Shown here piece after piece: positions 15,852-25,458 of a stretch of DNA of 64,000 bases. The first letter of the stretch is position 1. Every line of letters starts with the position of its first letter. Source of the stretch: Paenibacillus tritici (GTDB lineage: Bacteria; Bacillota; Bacilli; Paenibacillales; Paenibacillaceae); the NCBI RefSeq assembly GCF_013204885.1, contig NZ_JABMKX010000013.1, positions 1-64,000 of the forward strand. Reading direction: 5' to 3'. The notes under the pieces are model-generated. The model made no database searches and was not told the DNA's origin. It saw nothing but the letters and a program-made list of their open reading frames with translations. The position numbers were made by a program, and so were the translations under genes.

Positions 15852-18257
15852 GTGAAAGTGAAACAATTGGCAATGCTTATGCTCATCATGTGTGTAATTC
15901 TGACAGGCTGCATGGGGGGCGGCAAGGAAGCGGGTCCAGCGTCTACACCTGCACCGACGGCCAGTCCGGCGGCAGAAACGACGAATACCCCGGAGAATAC
16001 TCCGCCGGACGCTTCGCAGACGGTGTATGATCTGAAGCAGAAATACGATACTGACAACAATCCGGGCATCATGCCTATGTATAATGTTGAGCAGGATATG
16101 GAATTCATCTTCAGATTCAATACGGATCTTGGATCCGAAGCAATAGGCAAGACGTTATCCGTACATACCGATATCAAGGCACTGCCGGAGAGTAAGGTAG
16201 GGACCCTTGAAGACTCACAGCTTGTAGGCGGCAAAAGCGTATACTCCATCAAGCCGCTCGGCTTCGGCGTACTCCCTTCCGATTCCTTGCGCGAAGCCGG
16301 AGGCAGCTCCTGGGGGAACGCCCCGGTGTACTACATCCGGCTTAACTATGATCTGGATGCCAAATCGCCTACTCCGCTGAAGCAGCCCATTATTATTCCG
16401 TTTACAGTGAAATCGGATCTGCCTACACCGACTCTGGATGCGGACATCAGCCCTGACGGCAGACTGACTCTGGTGTGGAATGAGGTGCCGGGCGCTGAGA
16501 GCTACAATATTTACAGCGCTTCGCATATCACGATGGAGAATACCAACGAGGCGCTGAACGGGGCGGAGCAAGGATATGCGAATCAGCGTCCGCTGAAGAT
16601 TGCAACGGTGCCCGGCACTTCTTATAACGACTTCATGAAGGACGGGCGCGGCGCGCTCGGGATTGTGGATGAGACCATCACCAGCCTTCAGAACAACAAT
16701 GTGCAAGGTGAATATTATGTCACCGCTGTTCAGGGAGGCAAAGAGTCCAGGTTCAGCCGGTCGGTGGATACGGTTTCGTTATCCAAGCTGCTGCCGCGCA
16801 CCGTAGCTTCCGAGGATAATATCAACCTGAAGTTATTCAAGAACGCTGCCGAATTGCCCAAGACCGTCCCGGTCCAGTTCATTGACGGCTCCAAAGCCGC
16901 GGGGACTGTGATCTATGACACGGATTCCATCACGATTCAGAAGTCCGGTCCAACCGATGTGCCATACTCCATTCAAGGAACGGCACTCAAAGGGTACGTT
17001 CAGGTTACGCAGCTGACGGATGCCGATATTGCCGGTCTTGCAGCCGCCCAGAGCAAAGGGGCCAATCCAGGGTATGTGGAGCCGGAGAATAATACGGAAT
17101 ATGTGCCTGCTCCTGATGTTCCGACCATCATTGACAACGACAATACGGGCGAATCCGGCGATGGCGATAATGCCATTGACCGGCAGAAGGAGAATACACG
17201 CAGCAAGGTAGATGAGGGGAACAAGCAGGCCGTGCCTGCCTCAACAATCCGGGCGGACCTGATTCATGCCGATTCTGCGCTGGAAGAGTATCTCGCCTTG
17301 TCCCTGATCAGCGGAAAGACCGAAATTCCGCTGCTGGCCTTCCCGGAGGCGCAGAATGCGCGGACCCTGGTCGATGTAGTGGAAAAGGTAGTCTACCAGA
17401 ACCCGCTCATTCTCGGATTCCGCAGCTATGGCTACGATTATCAGAACCTGACGCTGCATGTGGAATACGATGATTCATCCGAGGTCATTGCGTCCAAGCA
17501 GCGTGAGATTCTCTCAGAGGCAGACAAAGTCATCGCCGCCATATTCAAGGACGGTATGAGTGCTGATGAGAAGCAGATGGCGATCTACGATTATCTGAAT
17601 GACAATACCGCCTATGACGATGCCGCGCTGGAGAATGCCCAGGAGCAGCAGTTCAAGAGTGTGGATGCGAAATTCAATGATTCCTTCAGTACCTACGGCA
17701 TTCTGGTCAAAAAAGTTGGCGTATGCATGAGTTATGCCCACACCTTCCAATTGCTCGCTGACCTGTCCCAAGTCCCTTCGATGGTGGTCACGGGAACCAT
17801 GAGCGGCGTGAATCACGCCTGGAACAAAGTGAAAATCGGCGACGAATGGGTCAATGTCGATCCGACGAATAATGCTACCAATTCAGGACTTCCCTATCTG
17901 CTCTACAATTCCAGCGATGCCACTGCGACAGATGTAGAGTATGTGATGGACAAGGCTTACTGGCTGGACCATGAGCTATCCCTGTTCAAGGCCACCAGCA
18001 ATGACTATGATTATTATGTGACCCAAGGGCTTGAGGTCGATTCCCTTGAAGCGTACAAGTCCAAGCTGGCAGAGCAATTGAAGAAAGGCGAGACCCTGGT
18101 GGTCCTGCGCGTTCTGGCCGATGCAGACAACTCAGAGCTGATGAAGAAAACCGCCGAGGTCATCAAGCAACACGATGCAACCAAGCTGGATAAGGCGGGT
18201 ATGGTTGAATTCGGAAGTTACGTAGCCGTTCAGTTGGATGCCGCAGCCGGGCAATAA
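15852..18257 (+). CDS. transglutaminase-like lipoprotein with fibronectin-III-like domain
   Basis: 801 residues. I chose GTG 15852 because AGGAGAGG lies 7 bases upstream and the resulting N terminus is a clean lipoprotein signal (ILTG followed by Cys20). A Pro/Thr/Ala-rich linker follows, then a fibronectin-III-like segment (LTLVWNEVPGAESYNIY). The C-terminal half has a transglutaminase-like core: C625 in VGVCMSYAHT, H655 in VNHAWN and D670 in VNVDPTNN form the expected triad. It is probably a surface-anchored cysteine protease or peptidoglycan/protein-modifying enzyme. The substrate is unknown. It is a single-gene unit with its own terminator. Confidence 0.85.
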   Translation: MKVKQLAMLMLIMCVILTGCMGGGKEAGPASTPAPTASPAAETTNTPENTPPDASQTVYDLKQKYDTDNNPGIMPMYNVEQDMEFIFRFNTDLGSEAIGKTLSVHTDIKALPESKVGTLEDSQLVGGKSVYSIKPLGFGVLPSDSLREAGGSSWGNAPVYYIRLNYDLDAKSPTPLKQPIIIPFTVKSDLPTPTLDADISPDGRLTLVWNEVPGAESYNIYSASHITMENTNEALNGAEQGYANQRPLKIATVPGTSYNDFMKDGRGALGIVDETITSLQNNNVQGEYYVTAVQGGKESRFSRSVDTVSLSKLLPRTVASEDNINLKLFKNAAELPKTVPVQFIDGSKAAGTVIYDTDSITIQKSGPTDVPYSIQGTALKGYVQVTQLTDADIAGLAAAQSKGANPGYVEPENNTEYVPAPDVPTIIDNDNTGESGDGDNAIDRQKENTRSKVDEGNKQAVPASTIRADLIHADSALEEYLALSLISGKTEIPLLAFPEAQNARTLVDVVEKVVYQNPLILGFRSYGYDYQNLTLHVEYDDSSEVIASKQREILSEADKVIAAIFKDGMSADEKQMAIYDYLNDNTAYDDAALENAQEQQFKSVDAKFNDSFSTYGILVKKVGVCMSYAHTFQLLADLSQVPSMVVTGTMSGVNHAWNKVKIGDEWVNVDPTNNATNSGLPYLLYNSSDATATDVEYVMDKAYWLDHELSLFKATSNDYDYYVTQGLEVDSLEAYKSKLAEQLKKGETLVVLRVLADADNSELMKKTAEVIKQHDATKLDKAGMVEFGSYVAVQLDAAAGQ

Positions 18258-18262
18258 CGACC

Positions 18263-18299
18263 AAAAAGGCAAGCTCCGTTTAAGGGGCTTGCCTTTTTA
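18263..18299. terminator. bidirectional intrinsic terminator
   Basis: AAAAAGGCAAGC (18263-18274) is perfectly complementary to GCTTGCCTTTTT (18287-18298). It serves the lipoprotein gene and the convergent VanZ-like gene. Confidence 0.9.
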
Positions 18300-18302
18300 T
18301 GT

Positions 18303-19238
18303 TTAGTTCCAGATATACTGCATCTTTTTATACCCGACATCCCATATTTCCAAGCCGCCTTTAATCGTGATCTTCAGCTCTTCCCCCGGCTCAACCGGCA
18401 TCTCGTATACCACAGGGTACTGTTCAGGATTAGTACGCTGAAAGTCTCCAGTATAATTAAAGATCTCCTGGCCATCCCGGGTAATACTGATCTCACCGGA
18501 ATAATCCGTTGGTTCGGGGTTTCCGAAAGTGAAGCAGAAAATCGTCCGGCCTTCAGACTTGTACGTGAACGTTCTGGAATCTAAGCTTTCAGCGCTATAT
18601 AGGTTATAGCGGAGCGGTATCTTCTGTCCGTTGATTTGAATACTGTCCGGCTTGTCCCCTGTGGATGAATTGCCCGAGGTGTCCTTCCAATCAGTGATCG
18701 CCGTAAACGGACCCTCTACTTTAGTTATTAATTTGTCTACCGCCGCGCCTAATCCCCATAAAGCTATAAAAAGGACCAACCCCGATAAAGCCGTTGCCAC
18801 CAGATTGCGCCCGAGGCTCCGGTAACGGAAACCAAGCTTGTACGCCCCAAAACCGAGAGCTGCGCCAATCGAATTCTGAAGAGCGTCGTTGATATCGAAG
18901 CTGCCCAGGAAGGTAAGAGCCTGGAGCGTTTCCAGCACAAGAATCGCGATGAAGAACAAGCTGATGAACCGGACGAAGCTGACCCGGTACAGCCATGGAA
19001 TCAATATACCGAAAGGAATAAACGCAATCGTGTTCCCGAACCCCACCAAATCCATCAGGGTTGGAGGCATAAGATCAGATGGGGACGGCAGCTTAAGGAA
19101 GTTATCGGGCATGAAAATAAAGGTGTAGATGGTATGATCCGAAGCCTCTCCTCTGCCGAAAGCGAAGAACATAAAATAAAGAACAAGCAATGTGTACAAC
19201 ACGGTTATAGTTAGTAAGATCTTACGTTGTTTGACCAT
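18303..19238 (-). CDS. VanZ-like membrane protein
   Basis: 311 residues. The N-terminal ~150 residues contain four to five membrane helices of the VanZ-like family, with FGNTIAFIPFGILIPWL and LQALTFLGSFDINDALQNSI. The C-terminal part is predicted to be an extracellular beta-rich domain (about residues 175-311), which most short VanZ proteins lack. VanZ was first linked to low-level teicoplanin resistance, but most chromosomal members have no proven role. The start ATG has AAAGGAG upstream. It is convergent with the transglutaminase-like lipoprotein gene. Confidence 0.82.
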   Translation of the reverse strand: MVKQRKILLTITVLYTLLVLYFMFFAFGRGEASDHTIYTFIFMPDNFLKLPSPSDLMPPTLMDLVGFGNTIAFIPFGILIPWLYRVSFVRFISLFFIAILVLETLQALTFLGSFDINDALQNSIGAALGFGAYKLGFRYRSLGRNLVATALSGLVLFIALWGLGAAVDKLITKVEGPFTAITDWKDTSGNSSTGDKPDSIQINGQKIPLRYNLYSAESLDSRTFTYKSEGRTIFCFTFGNPEPTDYSGEISITRDGQEIFNYTGDFQRTNPEQYPVVYEMPVEPGEELKITIKGGLEIWDVGYKKMQYIWN

Positions 19239-19350
19239 GGTTAACTCCTTTGCCGGATGTCTATTGTTAAACTGAACTGGCGGACATTATACCACATAGC
19301 AAATTCAAATGCTAAATGGTTACCCCTCCGGCTGTTTCTTGACCTATTAT

Positions 19351-20007
19351 CTAAGAGCTGCCGTCCAGCAGCATGTTCCAGCGCAGACGGGTTGCGCGTT
19401 CCACACTGCCCGTGGCGGCGCAAAGACCGAGCAGCATGTTCAGCCACACCGGCAGCGCAATGGGCGAGTTGAAGGTTCCGAAGCGCTCAGCAATCTCAGG
19501 CACTCGGGTAATCTGGTCCATGATCTGAGGGATGGCAAGAACCATGGGAACCAGAATCATAATCAGTGAAATATATCCGATCCAGCGGCTCAATCCCGGA
19601 TGCTTACGGCCAAGACGGGCACGCCTTCCTTCTGCCGACCTCTCATCCGGGATAAGCTGTCTCACACCCCCTTCACTCGTGACATAGTGGCAACGTCTAA
19701 GGCCGAAAACCGTGGACACTACTTCAATCGTTCCACCAGTTACAGGAAAGACTGCAGGAAGCTTGGATTGGGCGTAATGCTTGCCATTGAGATACAGATG
19801 GGCCTTACCCTTACCGTCATCCGTAAGCAGCCGCTCCCAATAGGGGACATCCACAGCAAAAACGCCTTGCTGGTCATCATTGTTCGTCAACGGGAGGTAG
19901 AACAGGGCCCGGGAGAGCGGTTGCCACCAGCGGAAGTCCTTCAATGGACGTCCGTTTCCCGGCTTGACCCGTTGCATAGCTTTGCTCCGGCTCCTCTTGG
20001 TGAACAT
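19351..20007 (-). CDS. membrane protein of unknown function, co-transcribed with a TetR regulator
   Basis: 218 residues. The basic N terminus is followed by a soluble domain (KDFRWWQPLSRALFYLPLT, then DVPYWERLLTDDGKGKAHLY). Two hydrophobic segments lie near residues 140-165 and 185-200. I do not recognise the family. It begins 58 bp after the TetR gene with a GAAAGGAAG ribosome site, so it is probably the main target and operon partner of that repressor. No enzyme motif is visible. Confidence 0.7.
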   Translation of the reverse strand: MFTKRSRSKAMQRVKPGNGRPLKDFRWWQPLSRALFYLPLTNNDDQQGVFAVDVPYWERLLTDDGKGKAHLYLNGKHYAQSKLPAVFPVTGGTIEVVSTVFGLRRCHYVTSEGGVRQLIPDERSAEGRRARLGRKHPGLSRWIGYISLIMILVPMVLAIPQIMDQITRVPEIAERFGTFNSPIALPVWLNMLLGLCAATGSVERATRLRWNMLLDGSS

Positions 20008-20065
20008 TTCTTCACTTCCTTTCGGATAATAAACAACAGAGATATCAACTGGCTTGCCTGCTGCG

Positions 20066-20695
20066 TTATTTCAGCATTTTCAATACGCTCTTTATGATTT
20101 TTTCATTGTAATCTTCAAGACTCATTTCAGTTTTAGGCAATGACAGGGAAGCGGATATAGCCCCCCGAATGACAATTGCAATTACAATAGGATCAAAATC
20201 ACCAAATTCCTTAGCTTCCTGCCCCTTGTAGAGAATCCCTTTCAACAAAACATTCAATTCATCTTCATCATTAATCTCTGCCAGATAATAAGGGACGTTA
20301 TCAGGTGTACGCCCATTAAAAACAATTTCAAGCAGAGCAATGTTATAGGCGCGGTTTGTGCCCTGATAGGCTAAGCTTGCTTCAATAAAAACCATTAACT
20401 TCTCCATATACGTTTGTTTCGGTTCCACTTTCCCTTTAATAAAAGCCCGCTCCTGCTCAACCAGGTAGATTAAAGTGTTCCTCATCAAATCTTCCTTGCC
20501 CGAGAAATGATAAGATATAAGGCCTGTGCTTATATTCGCTTTATTCGCGATTTTGGACAGGCTGGTGCTAAGATATCCAATTTCCGTTAGAACTACGATG
20601 GCAGCTTTAATGATTTGTTCCCGGCGCGCATCGGCTATCAAAGAGTGCTTATTTTCCAATATATTCATCCGCCTTTTAAAATATTGATCAGTCAT
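20066..20695 (-). CDS. TetR/AcrR-family transcriptional repressor
   Basis: Up to 209 residues. The N-terminal helix-turn-helix is classical: AAIVVLTEIGYLSTSLSKIA, then STGLISYHFSGKEDLM. The variable C-terminal domain resembles BetI-like TetR_C. The start is uncertain. ATG 20695 has no ribosome site, whereas a TTG 33 bases inside is preceded by AAAAGGCGG and would give MENKHSLIADARREQ. It precedes the unknown membrane gene in the same operon. Candidate operator motifs lie just upstream, so it probably represses its own operon in response to an unknown small molecule. Confidence 0.88.
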   Translation of the reverse strand: MTDQYFKRRMNILENKHSLIADARREQIIKAAIVVLTEIGYLSTSLSKIANKANISTGLISYHFSGKEDLMRNTLIYLVEQERAFIKGKVEPKQTYMEKLMVFIEASLAYQGTNRAYNIALLEIVFNGRTPDNVPYYLAEINDEDELNVLLKGILYKGQEAKEFGDFDPIVIAIVIRGAISASLSLPKTEMSLEDYNEKIIKSVLKMLK

Positions 20696-20704
20696 TTTTT
20701 ATTT

Positions 20705-20775
20705 TGATCGTTCAATCAGTTTTTATTCTAGATCTTTTTCATTTTAATGTCAAATGTAAATACGTGATTGAACGA
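20705..20775. promoter_or_regulatory. candidate TetR operator: inverted TGATTGAACGA motifs
   Basis: TCGTTCAATCA at 20708-20718 and its reverse complement TGATTGAACGA at 20765-20775 flank 46 bp of AT-rich promoter DNA. The first sits in a wider imperfect palindrome (20705-20718). Motifs of this type are common TetR sites. Confidence 0.5.
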
Positions 20776-20777
20776 CG

Positions 20778-20804
20778 AAGACAGCCCTAATTGGGCTGCC
20801 TTCT
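20778..20804 (-). terminator. weak terminator-like hairpin after the BceB-type permease
   Basis: AAGACAGCCC pairs with GGGCTGCCTT around TAATT. There is no clear T-tract on either side, so termination efficiency is doubtful. Confidence 0.4.
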
Positions 20805-20827
20805 TGTAAGAAGTTACTATTCTTTGT

Positions 20828-22780
20828 TCATACCATCATTTTCTTCAGACTGCGGATATATCTTGATTTCACAATGATGAAAAAGACGCTTTGCAGAATC
20901 AGATACCCGGCAAAGGTGGTCAGTACCGGCTTAAGCACATTCATGATTCCCGTCTCCAGGATAGGGCTGATGACCACCAGACTCTGAACAGCAGCCACTA
21001 CAATAGGTATATAGAACAGTACCGCAATCTGTTTGGTTGCTGATGCTGACATTTCACTGGTGCTTAGCCCGATCTTGGATAACGCACGGTACATACGAAT
21101 ATCTGCAGCCAGATCACTGTACAGCTTGAAATACAGGAAACTGGCCGATGCCACCGAAAAAATCAGAGCCACAAAAACACTGACGAAGCTGAGCATGGCT
21201 GTGCTTTGTTTAAGAACCCAATAATTAGCGGCGCGTGAAGTTAAATCGAACACCTCATCGCTTGTCCCTTCCCTTGCAGTATTCCATTGTCTCAGCTTGG
21301 TGCCTACGATATTCTCCTGACTGTCGATGGAAGGCAGTGATCCTGTATCCCATGCCGGAACCTTATAGTGATAACTGATATAAGGTCTGACCTCCTTGCC
21401 CTCTTCAGCCGACCGGGCTACTCTGACCATCTCCACCCACTTCTCCGGCACAATCAGCACAGGGGCTACTGAACTGATGAACCCAACCGATTCTGTGGTT
21501 ACACTCTCCTTGACGTAGAGGGATACAGCGGGCTGTTCAGCCAAGGTAACCATCTGGTCACGGATATACTCCTTCTTCTCCACCTCTGGTGACGCTACAA
21601 CAACGACTTCATTTGCACCCAGTCCGGTTACGGCCGGAAGATCAGCCAAAGGCGCAAGCTCATTATACTGGGCAAGTCCGATCAGATACAGGCCGTTCTC
21701 CCTTCCCTCTTCATCCAGTGCCGATGCAGAGAGCAAGTCGGTTCTCTTCTCCGTGTACTCCACACCCGCCGCCTTGAGTTCCTGGTGAATTGTGCTCCGG
21801 TCAGGGTCTGCCGATGTGGTCCGGTAATAGGTTTGGGTGATGGCAAAAGGTTTCTCATTGTACTCGTCTCTTCCGGCCTGATTGATGGACAGAACATAAC
21901 CTGCCCCCATACTGGCCAAGGCCGTGACTACTGTAATCATGAATAACATCCGCGAATTGTCCCGCAGTTTGTAACTCATCTCTGAAGTCCACAACAGCCG
22001 CGTGCCGCGCCAGGTGGATCTCCGGCTGCGCTTAAGCAGACGAATGACAACAACAGACAGCTGGGAGTAGAACAAATAGGTGCCGCTAATTCCCGCAACA
22101 GCGGCCAGAATAATAGCAAAGGGACTGAGTTCAATCCGCAGGGCATAAAAACCGGTACTCAGCAGGATTACGCCCATTAAGGACAGAAACAGGGAGGCCT
22201 TCGGCTGTTTTTTCGGCTTAACATTTCCCTGAAGCAGATCGAGTACTTTGTTATTGCGGATAAGCAGCAGCGTAAAGAAGGAGATGAACAGAAACAAGGA
22301 GACGAAGGACAGGGAGGTGACCAGCATGGCATGGACAGGCCAGTAGAAAGGCAGATCCTCAATTCCAATCGCCCTTGTGCTGAGCAGCAGAAATAACTTG
22401 GAGAGAAGCATGCCCCCTGCGATTCCGGTTACAATGGCAACTATGCCGATCAGCATATTCTCAAGGAAGATGAGCCGGTTAATCTGGTTGGGCCGGGCAC
22501 CCAGGATGGTCAGAATCCCGAACTCCAGATTCCGTGATTTCAAAAATGTTCCGATGGAATACAGTACGAAGAAAAAAGCGAACACATACACAATGCAGGC
22601 TGCGACCCGCATACTCGTTACCGCCATGGTCCCTATATTCTGACTCGCAATCCCGGGATGATAAATGAATACGGAATAAGCAAAAAATACCATGACCATA
22701 AATGAACTGCTCAGGAAATAAGCAATATAAGCCCGGGCGTTACGCCGTACATTATTAAACGCGAATTGAGGAAAGCTCAT
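20828..22780 (-). CDS. BceB-type ABC transporter permease (peptide antibiotic detoxification)
   Basis: 650 residues. The true start is ATG 22780 (MSFPQFAFNNVRRNARAYI) with GGGGAGGG upstream; the longer frame only overlaps the ATPase gene. The family is FtsX-like with ten membrane helices and a ~200-residue extracellular domain between helices 7 and 8 (about residues 290-500), which binds the peptide-target complex. BceB proteins work with BceA to free lipid II-cycle targets from antibiotics such as bacitracin. They also signal to a BceS-type kinase, which is present here. The gene overlaps the ATPase stop by 26 bp, indicating translational coupling. The cognate antibiotic is unknown. Confidence 0.92.
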   Translation of the reverse strand: MSFPQFAFNNVRRNARAYIAYFLSSSFMVMVFFAYSVFIYHPGIASQNIGTMAVTSMRVAACIVYVFAFFFVLYSIGTFLKSRNLEFGILTILGARPNQINRLIFLENMLIGIVAIVTGIAGGMLLSKLFLLLSTRAIGIEDLPFYWPVHAMLVTSLSFVSLFLFISFFTLLLIRNNKVLDLLQGNVKPKKQPKASLFLSLMGVILLSTGFYALRIELSPFAIILAAVAGISGTYLFYSQLSVVVIRLLKRSRRSTWRGTRLLWTSEMSYKLRDNSRMLFMITVVTALASMGAGYVLSINQAGRDEYNEKPFAITQTYYRTTSADPDRSTIHQELKAAGVEYTEKRTDLLSASALDEEGRENGLYLIGLAQYNELAPLADLPAVTGLGANEVVVVASPEVEKKEYIRDQMVTLAEQPAVSLYVKESVTTESVGFISSVAPVLIVPEKWVEMVRVARSAEEGKEVRPYISYHYKVPAWDTGSLPSIDSQENIVGTKLRQWNTAREGTSDEVFDLTSRAANYWVLKQSTAMLSFVSVFVALIFSVASASFLYFKLYSDLAADIRMYRALSKIGLSTSEMSASATKQIAVLFYIPIVVAAVQSLVVISPILETGIMNVLKPVLTTFAGYLILQSVFFIIVKSRYIRSLKKMMV

Positions 22781-23525
22781 GACTATTCCCTCCCCAAAAC
22801 GATAGTGTGTCAATAATCTTCTGGAAAAAGGCCTGACGGTTATCGCCACGGTGAATTTCGGCAGCCAGCTTGCCGTCCTTAATGAAGATGATCCGGTTAC
22901 AGTAGCTCGCTGCCTGCGGGTCATGGGTAACCAGCAATAGGGTGGTGCCTTGTGTGCGGTTAATGTTCGCCAGCGATTCCATAACGATCCGCGAGGAATT
23001 AGAGTCCAGGGAACCGGTCGGCTCATCAGCCAGGATCATCGCAGGGGACGTAATGATTGCACGTGCAAGAGCAGTCCGCTGCCGCTGTCCGCCCGATATC
23101 TCATAGGTGCGTTTATTCAGGATATCTGTAATGTTAAGCTGTTCAGCAACCTTCAGCAGCAGGGAATCCATCTCTTTCAGCTTGCGGTTATCCAGCGTAA
23201 GGGGAAGCACAATATTCTCAGCCACAGTTAACGTCTCCAGCAGATTGAAGTCCTGAAAGACAAAGCCGAGCTGTCTGCGGCGGAAATGAGCCAGTTCTTT
23301 CTTATTCAGCTTGTACGGATTACTGCCGTTGATATTCACCTCTCCGGAGGTAGGCTGGTCAATGGTGGATACCATATTAAGAAATGTGGTTTTACCGCTG
23401 CCGGAGGGCCCCATGATCCCTACGAATTCCCCGCTCTCGACACTGAGATGAATATCGGTAAGCGCCTGGGTCTTCACTTTGCCGGGATATACTTTATTCA
23501 GTCCTTTCACTTCCAATACATTCAC
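22755..23525 (-). CDS. BceA-type ABC transporter ATP-binding protein
   Basis: About 256 residues if started at GTG 23525, 9 bases after AAGGAAAGG; ATG 23534 abuts that site and is less likely. It carries Walker A GPSGSGKTT, Q-loop FVFQDFNLL, signature SGGQRQRTALARAI, Walker B MILADEPTGSLDS and H-loop VTHD, so it is complete. It powers the BceB-type permease encoded immediately downstream. The size matches BceA (about 253 residues). The operon order RR, kinase, ATPase, permease is the standard Bce module. Confidence 0.93.
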   Translation of the reverse strand: MNVLEVKGLNKVYPGKVKTQALTDIHLSVESGEFVGIMGPSGSGKTTFLNMVSTIDQPTSGEVNINGSNPYKLNKKELAHFRRRQLGFVFQDFNLLETLTVAENIVLPLTLDNRKLKEMDSLLLKVAEQLNITDILNKRTYEISGGQRQRTALARAIITSPAMILADEPTGSLDSNSSRIVMESLANINRTQGTTLLLVTHDPQAASYCNRIIFIKDGKLAAEIHRGDNRQAFFQKIIDTLSFWGGNSHELSSIRV

Positions 23526-23624
23526 TGAAATCATCCTTTCCTTAGGGAAACAAGTGTTTACCTGTGTGTGGGTCTTTATCCTTGTTCCAATGTACAGGAT
23601 GAGCAATTCCGCTGCTATGGCTTT

Positions 23625-23656
23625 ACCTTAAGGCTATCTTACACCTGGTTTAAGGT
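23625..23656. promoter_or_regulatory. candidate operator upstream of the BceAB-type genes
   Basis: ACCTTAA (23625-23631) and TTAAGGT (23650-23656) form an inverted repeat in the 140 bp gap between the kinase and ATPase genes. This is where the cognate response regulator should act. It is not the TNACA-N4-TGTAA box of B. subtilis BceR, so the assignment is tentative. Confidence 0.3.
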
Positions 23657-23665
23657 TATGTTCGG

Positions 23666-24661
23666 TTACTGTACAGGGGCTTGGCCGTTAAAAATAATCC
23701 GGACCGCAGTTCCTGCCCCGGGCCGGGATTCCAATTCAACGGCATGTCCCAGTCTGGTGCAGATTTCTTTGACCAGATACAGCCCCATTCCGGTGGACTC
23801 ATGATATTGACGCCCGCGTTCACCGGTGAAATACGGGTTGAATACTCTTTTCAAATCCTCGGGAGAAATGCCAATGCCCTGATCTGAAATCTCCAGAACC
23901 GTATCCTTGCCGCGGGGGTGTGCAGAGATCGTCACCGTTTTGCCGGAACCGACCGTGTAATTGACAGCATTGGTCAAAATCTGGCCCAGCATGAACATCA
24001 GCCATTTGGCATCGCTGTATACATGGGTCCCGTCATCCACCAGAATATTCACGGAGACTCCCCTGCGGATGAATAGTCTCCGGTTCCCGGCTACCGCATT
24101 GCCGACAGTCTTGCGGAGGGACAATAGCTCCACATGGAAGTCATTCTCAAAACGTTCCAGACGGGAGGTGTGGATGACCATTTCCAGTCCTTTGCGCAGC
24201 TTCTCCACCTCCTCCTGAATGCTGCCGGCGGTTTCGTCCTCCAGATCCTGCAGGATGAGCTGTATAACAGAGATGGGGGTCTTCATCTGATGCACCCAGC
24301 GGTTAATGAACACAATATGCTGGTCCATCTGCCGGATGTGCCCGTTCAGCTTCTCCTGATACTGGCGGTCCATGTTCTGTAGCAGCTCTTGAACGGCCTC
24401 GGGAAGCGCAACCTCTCCAAGGGGTGTCAACTGATCCGCAGAGAAGGTGCCGGGAGAGCTTAACAGCTTATATAATCTGCGGTGCTGAACATAACGGTAA
24501 CCGAGGTACAAGAGAAGAATACTGCCGCTCAGGAGCACACCGTATCCAATGATCGCCGGGGGCCTGTCCTCGCCTGAGATCCAATACAACACCGGAACCA
24601 GGAGCATCTGCAGCAGATAGAAGAGCAGCAGCGGAACCTGATCCTTCCAGAATAATCTCAT
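23666..24661 (-). CDS. BceS-type intramembrane-sensing histidine kinase
   Basis: 331 residues. Two closely spaced N-terminal membrane helices (about residues 8-28 and 36-56) have almost no extracellular loop, the mark of intramembrane-sensing kinases. The phosphorylation site is H124 in RWVHQMKTPISVIQL, and the ATPase domain has N, G1 and G2 boxes (LGQILTNAVNYT, DQGIGISPEDL, GMGLYLVKEI). It overlaps the response-regulator stop by four bases (ATGA). Such kinases sense flux through the partner BceAB transporter rather than the drug itself. Confidence 0.92.
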   Translation of the reverse strand: MRLFWKDQVPLLLFYLLQMLLVPVLYWISGEDRPPAIIGYGVLLSGSILLLYLGYRYVQHRRLYKLLSSPGTFSADQLTPLGEVALPEAVQELLQNMDRQYQEKLNGHIRQMDQHIVFINRWVHQMKTPISVIQLILQDLEDETAGSIQEEVEKLRKGLEMVIHTSRLERFENDFHVELLSLRKTVGNAVAGNRRLFIRRGVSVNILVDDGTHVYSDAKWLMFMLGQILTNAVNYTVGSGKTVTISAHPRGKDTVLEISDQGIGISPEDLKRVFNPYFTGERGRQYHESTGMGLYLVKEICTRLGHAVELESRPGAGTAVRIIFNGQAPVQ

Positions 24662-25356
24662 GGTGCTTCACCCGGTATATTCAGACGATACCCGGCGCCC
24701 CTTACCGTTTCAACAACTTCTCCCGCGCCAAGATCCTTGAGCTTCCTGCGGACACGTGTAATGTAGACGTTCAAGGTATTATCATCAATGAAATGCTGGT
24801 CCTCCCACATCAGATCCAGCAGCTTCTCCCGGGAGACCACACGCCCTTCCTTCAGCAGCAGCGCTTCCATCAGGATAGACTCCTTCTGGGTCAATTCCAT
24901 GGATTCCCCGGCATACTGGATGGTATAACGTTCAGGATACAGGGTTAGAGCTCCTGAATGTAGCGTACGTTCCCCCTGAGTTTGTGCATATGAGCCGTAG
25001 GCTCTGCGCAGATGACTGCGGATTTTGGCCAAAACGACTTCGTAGTGGAACGGTTTGGTAATATAATCATCCCCGCCGTTCTCCAGCGCCATCACCTGGT
25101 CCATCCCGCTGTCTCTGGCTGAAATGAACAGAATGGGACAAAGCGAAATTTGGCGGATCTGGCGGCACCAGTAATAACCATCGTACTTGGGCAGATTGAC
25201 ATCCAGCAGCACAAGAGCGGCAGCGCTCGCCTTAAAGGCTTCCAGCACGTTCGAGAAGTCGTCAATACGAATGGTGCGATAATCATATTTAGAGAGGTAT
25301 GCGCTCAGCAGTCCTGCAAGCTTGGCATCATCTTCAATGATCAGAATGGTTTCCAT
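24658..25356 (-). CDS. BceR-type OmpR-family response regulator
   Basis: 232 residues. The receiver domain has acidic residues ED at 8-10, phospho-acceptor D52 in LVLLDVNLPKYDG and the conserved Lys in ITKPFHYEVVLAKI. The C-terminal winged helix ends in the OmpR signature NTLNVYITRVRRKLK and VRGAGYRL. It is first gene of the four-gene Bce module and expected to activate the downstream transporter genes. The ribosome site is GGAGGCGACC. Confidence 0.94.
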   Translation of the reverse strand: METILIIEDDAKLAGLLSAYLSKYDYRTIRIDDFSNVLEAFKASAAALVLLDVNLPKYDGYYWCRQIRQISLCPILFISARDSGMDQVMALENGGDDYITKPFHYEVVLAKIRSHLRRAYGSYAQTQGERTLHSGALTLYPERYTIQYAGESMELTQKESILMEALLLKEGRVVSREKLLDLMWEDQHFIDDNTLNVYITRVRRKLKDLGAGEVVETVRGAGYRLNIPGEAP

Positions 25357-25458
25357 AGGTCGCCTCCTTGCCTATAGCATAACACTGCAACTATTACAAC
25401 ACACATCCGGGCTACGGTGAATAGGCTATTATAACTTTGAATTATGGAGGTATCGCCT

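Noticed and set aside
22781..23026. N-terminal extension of the BceB-type permease
   Set aside because: These residues overlap the ATPase gene in another frame and do not resemble the family; ATG 22780 has a strong ribosome site.
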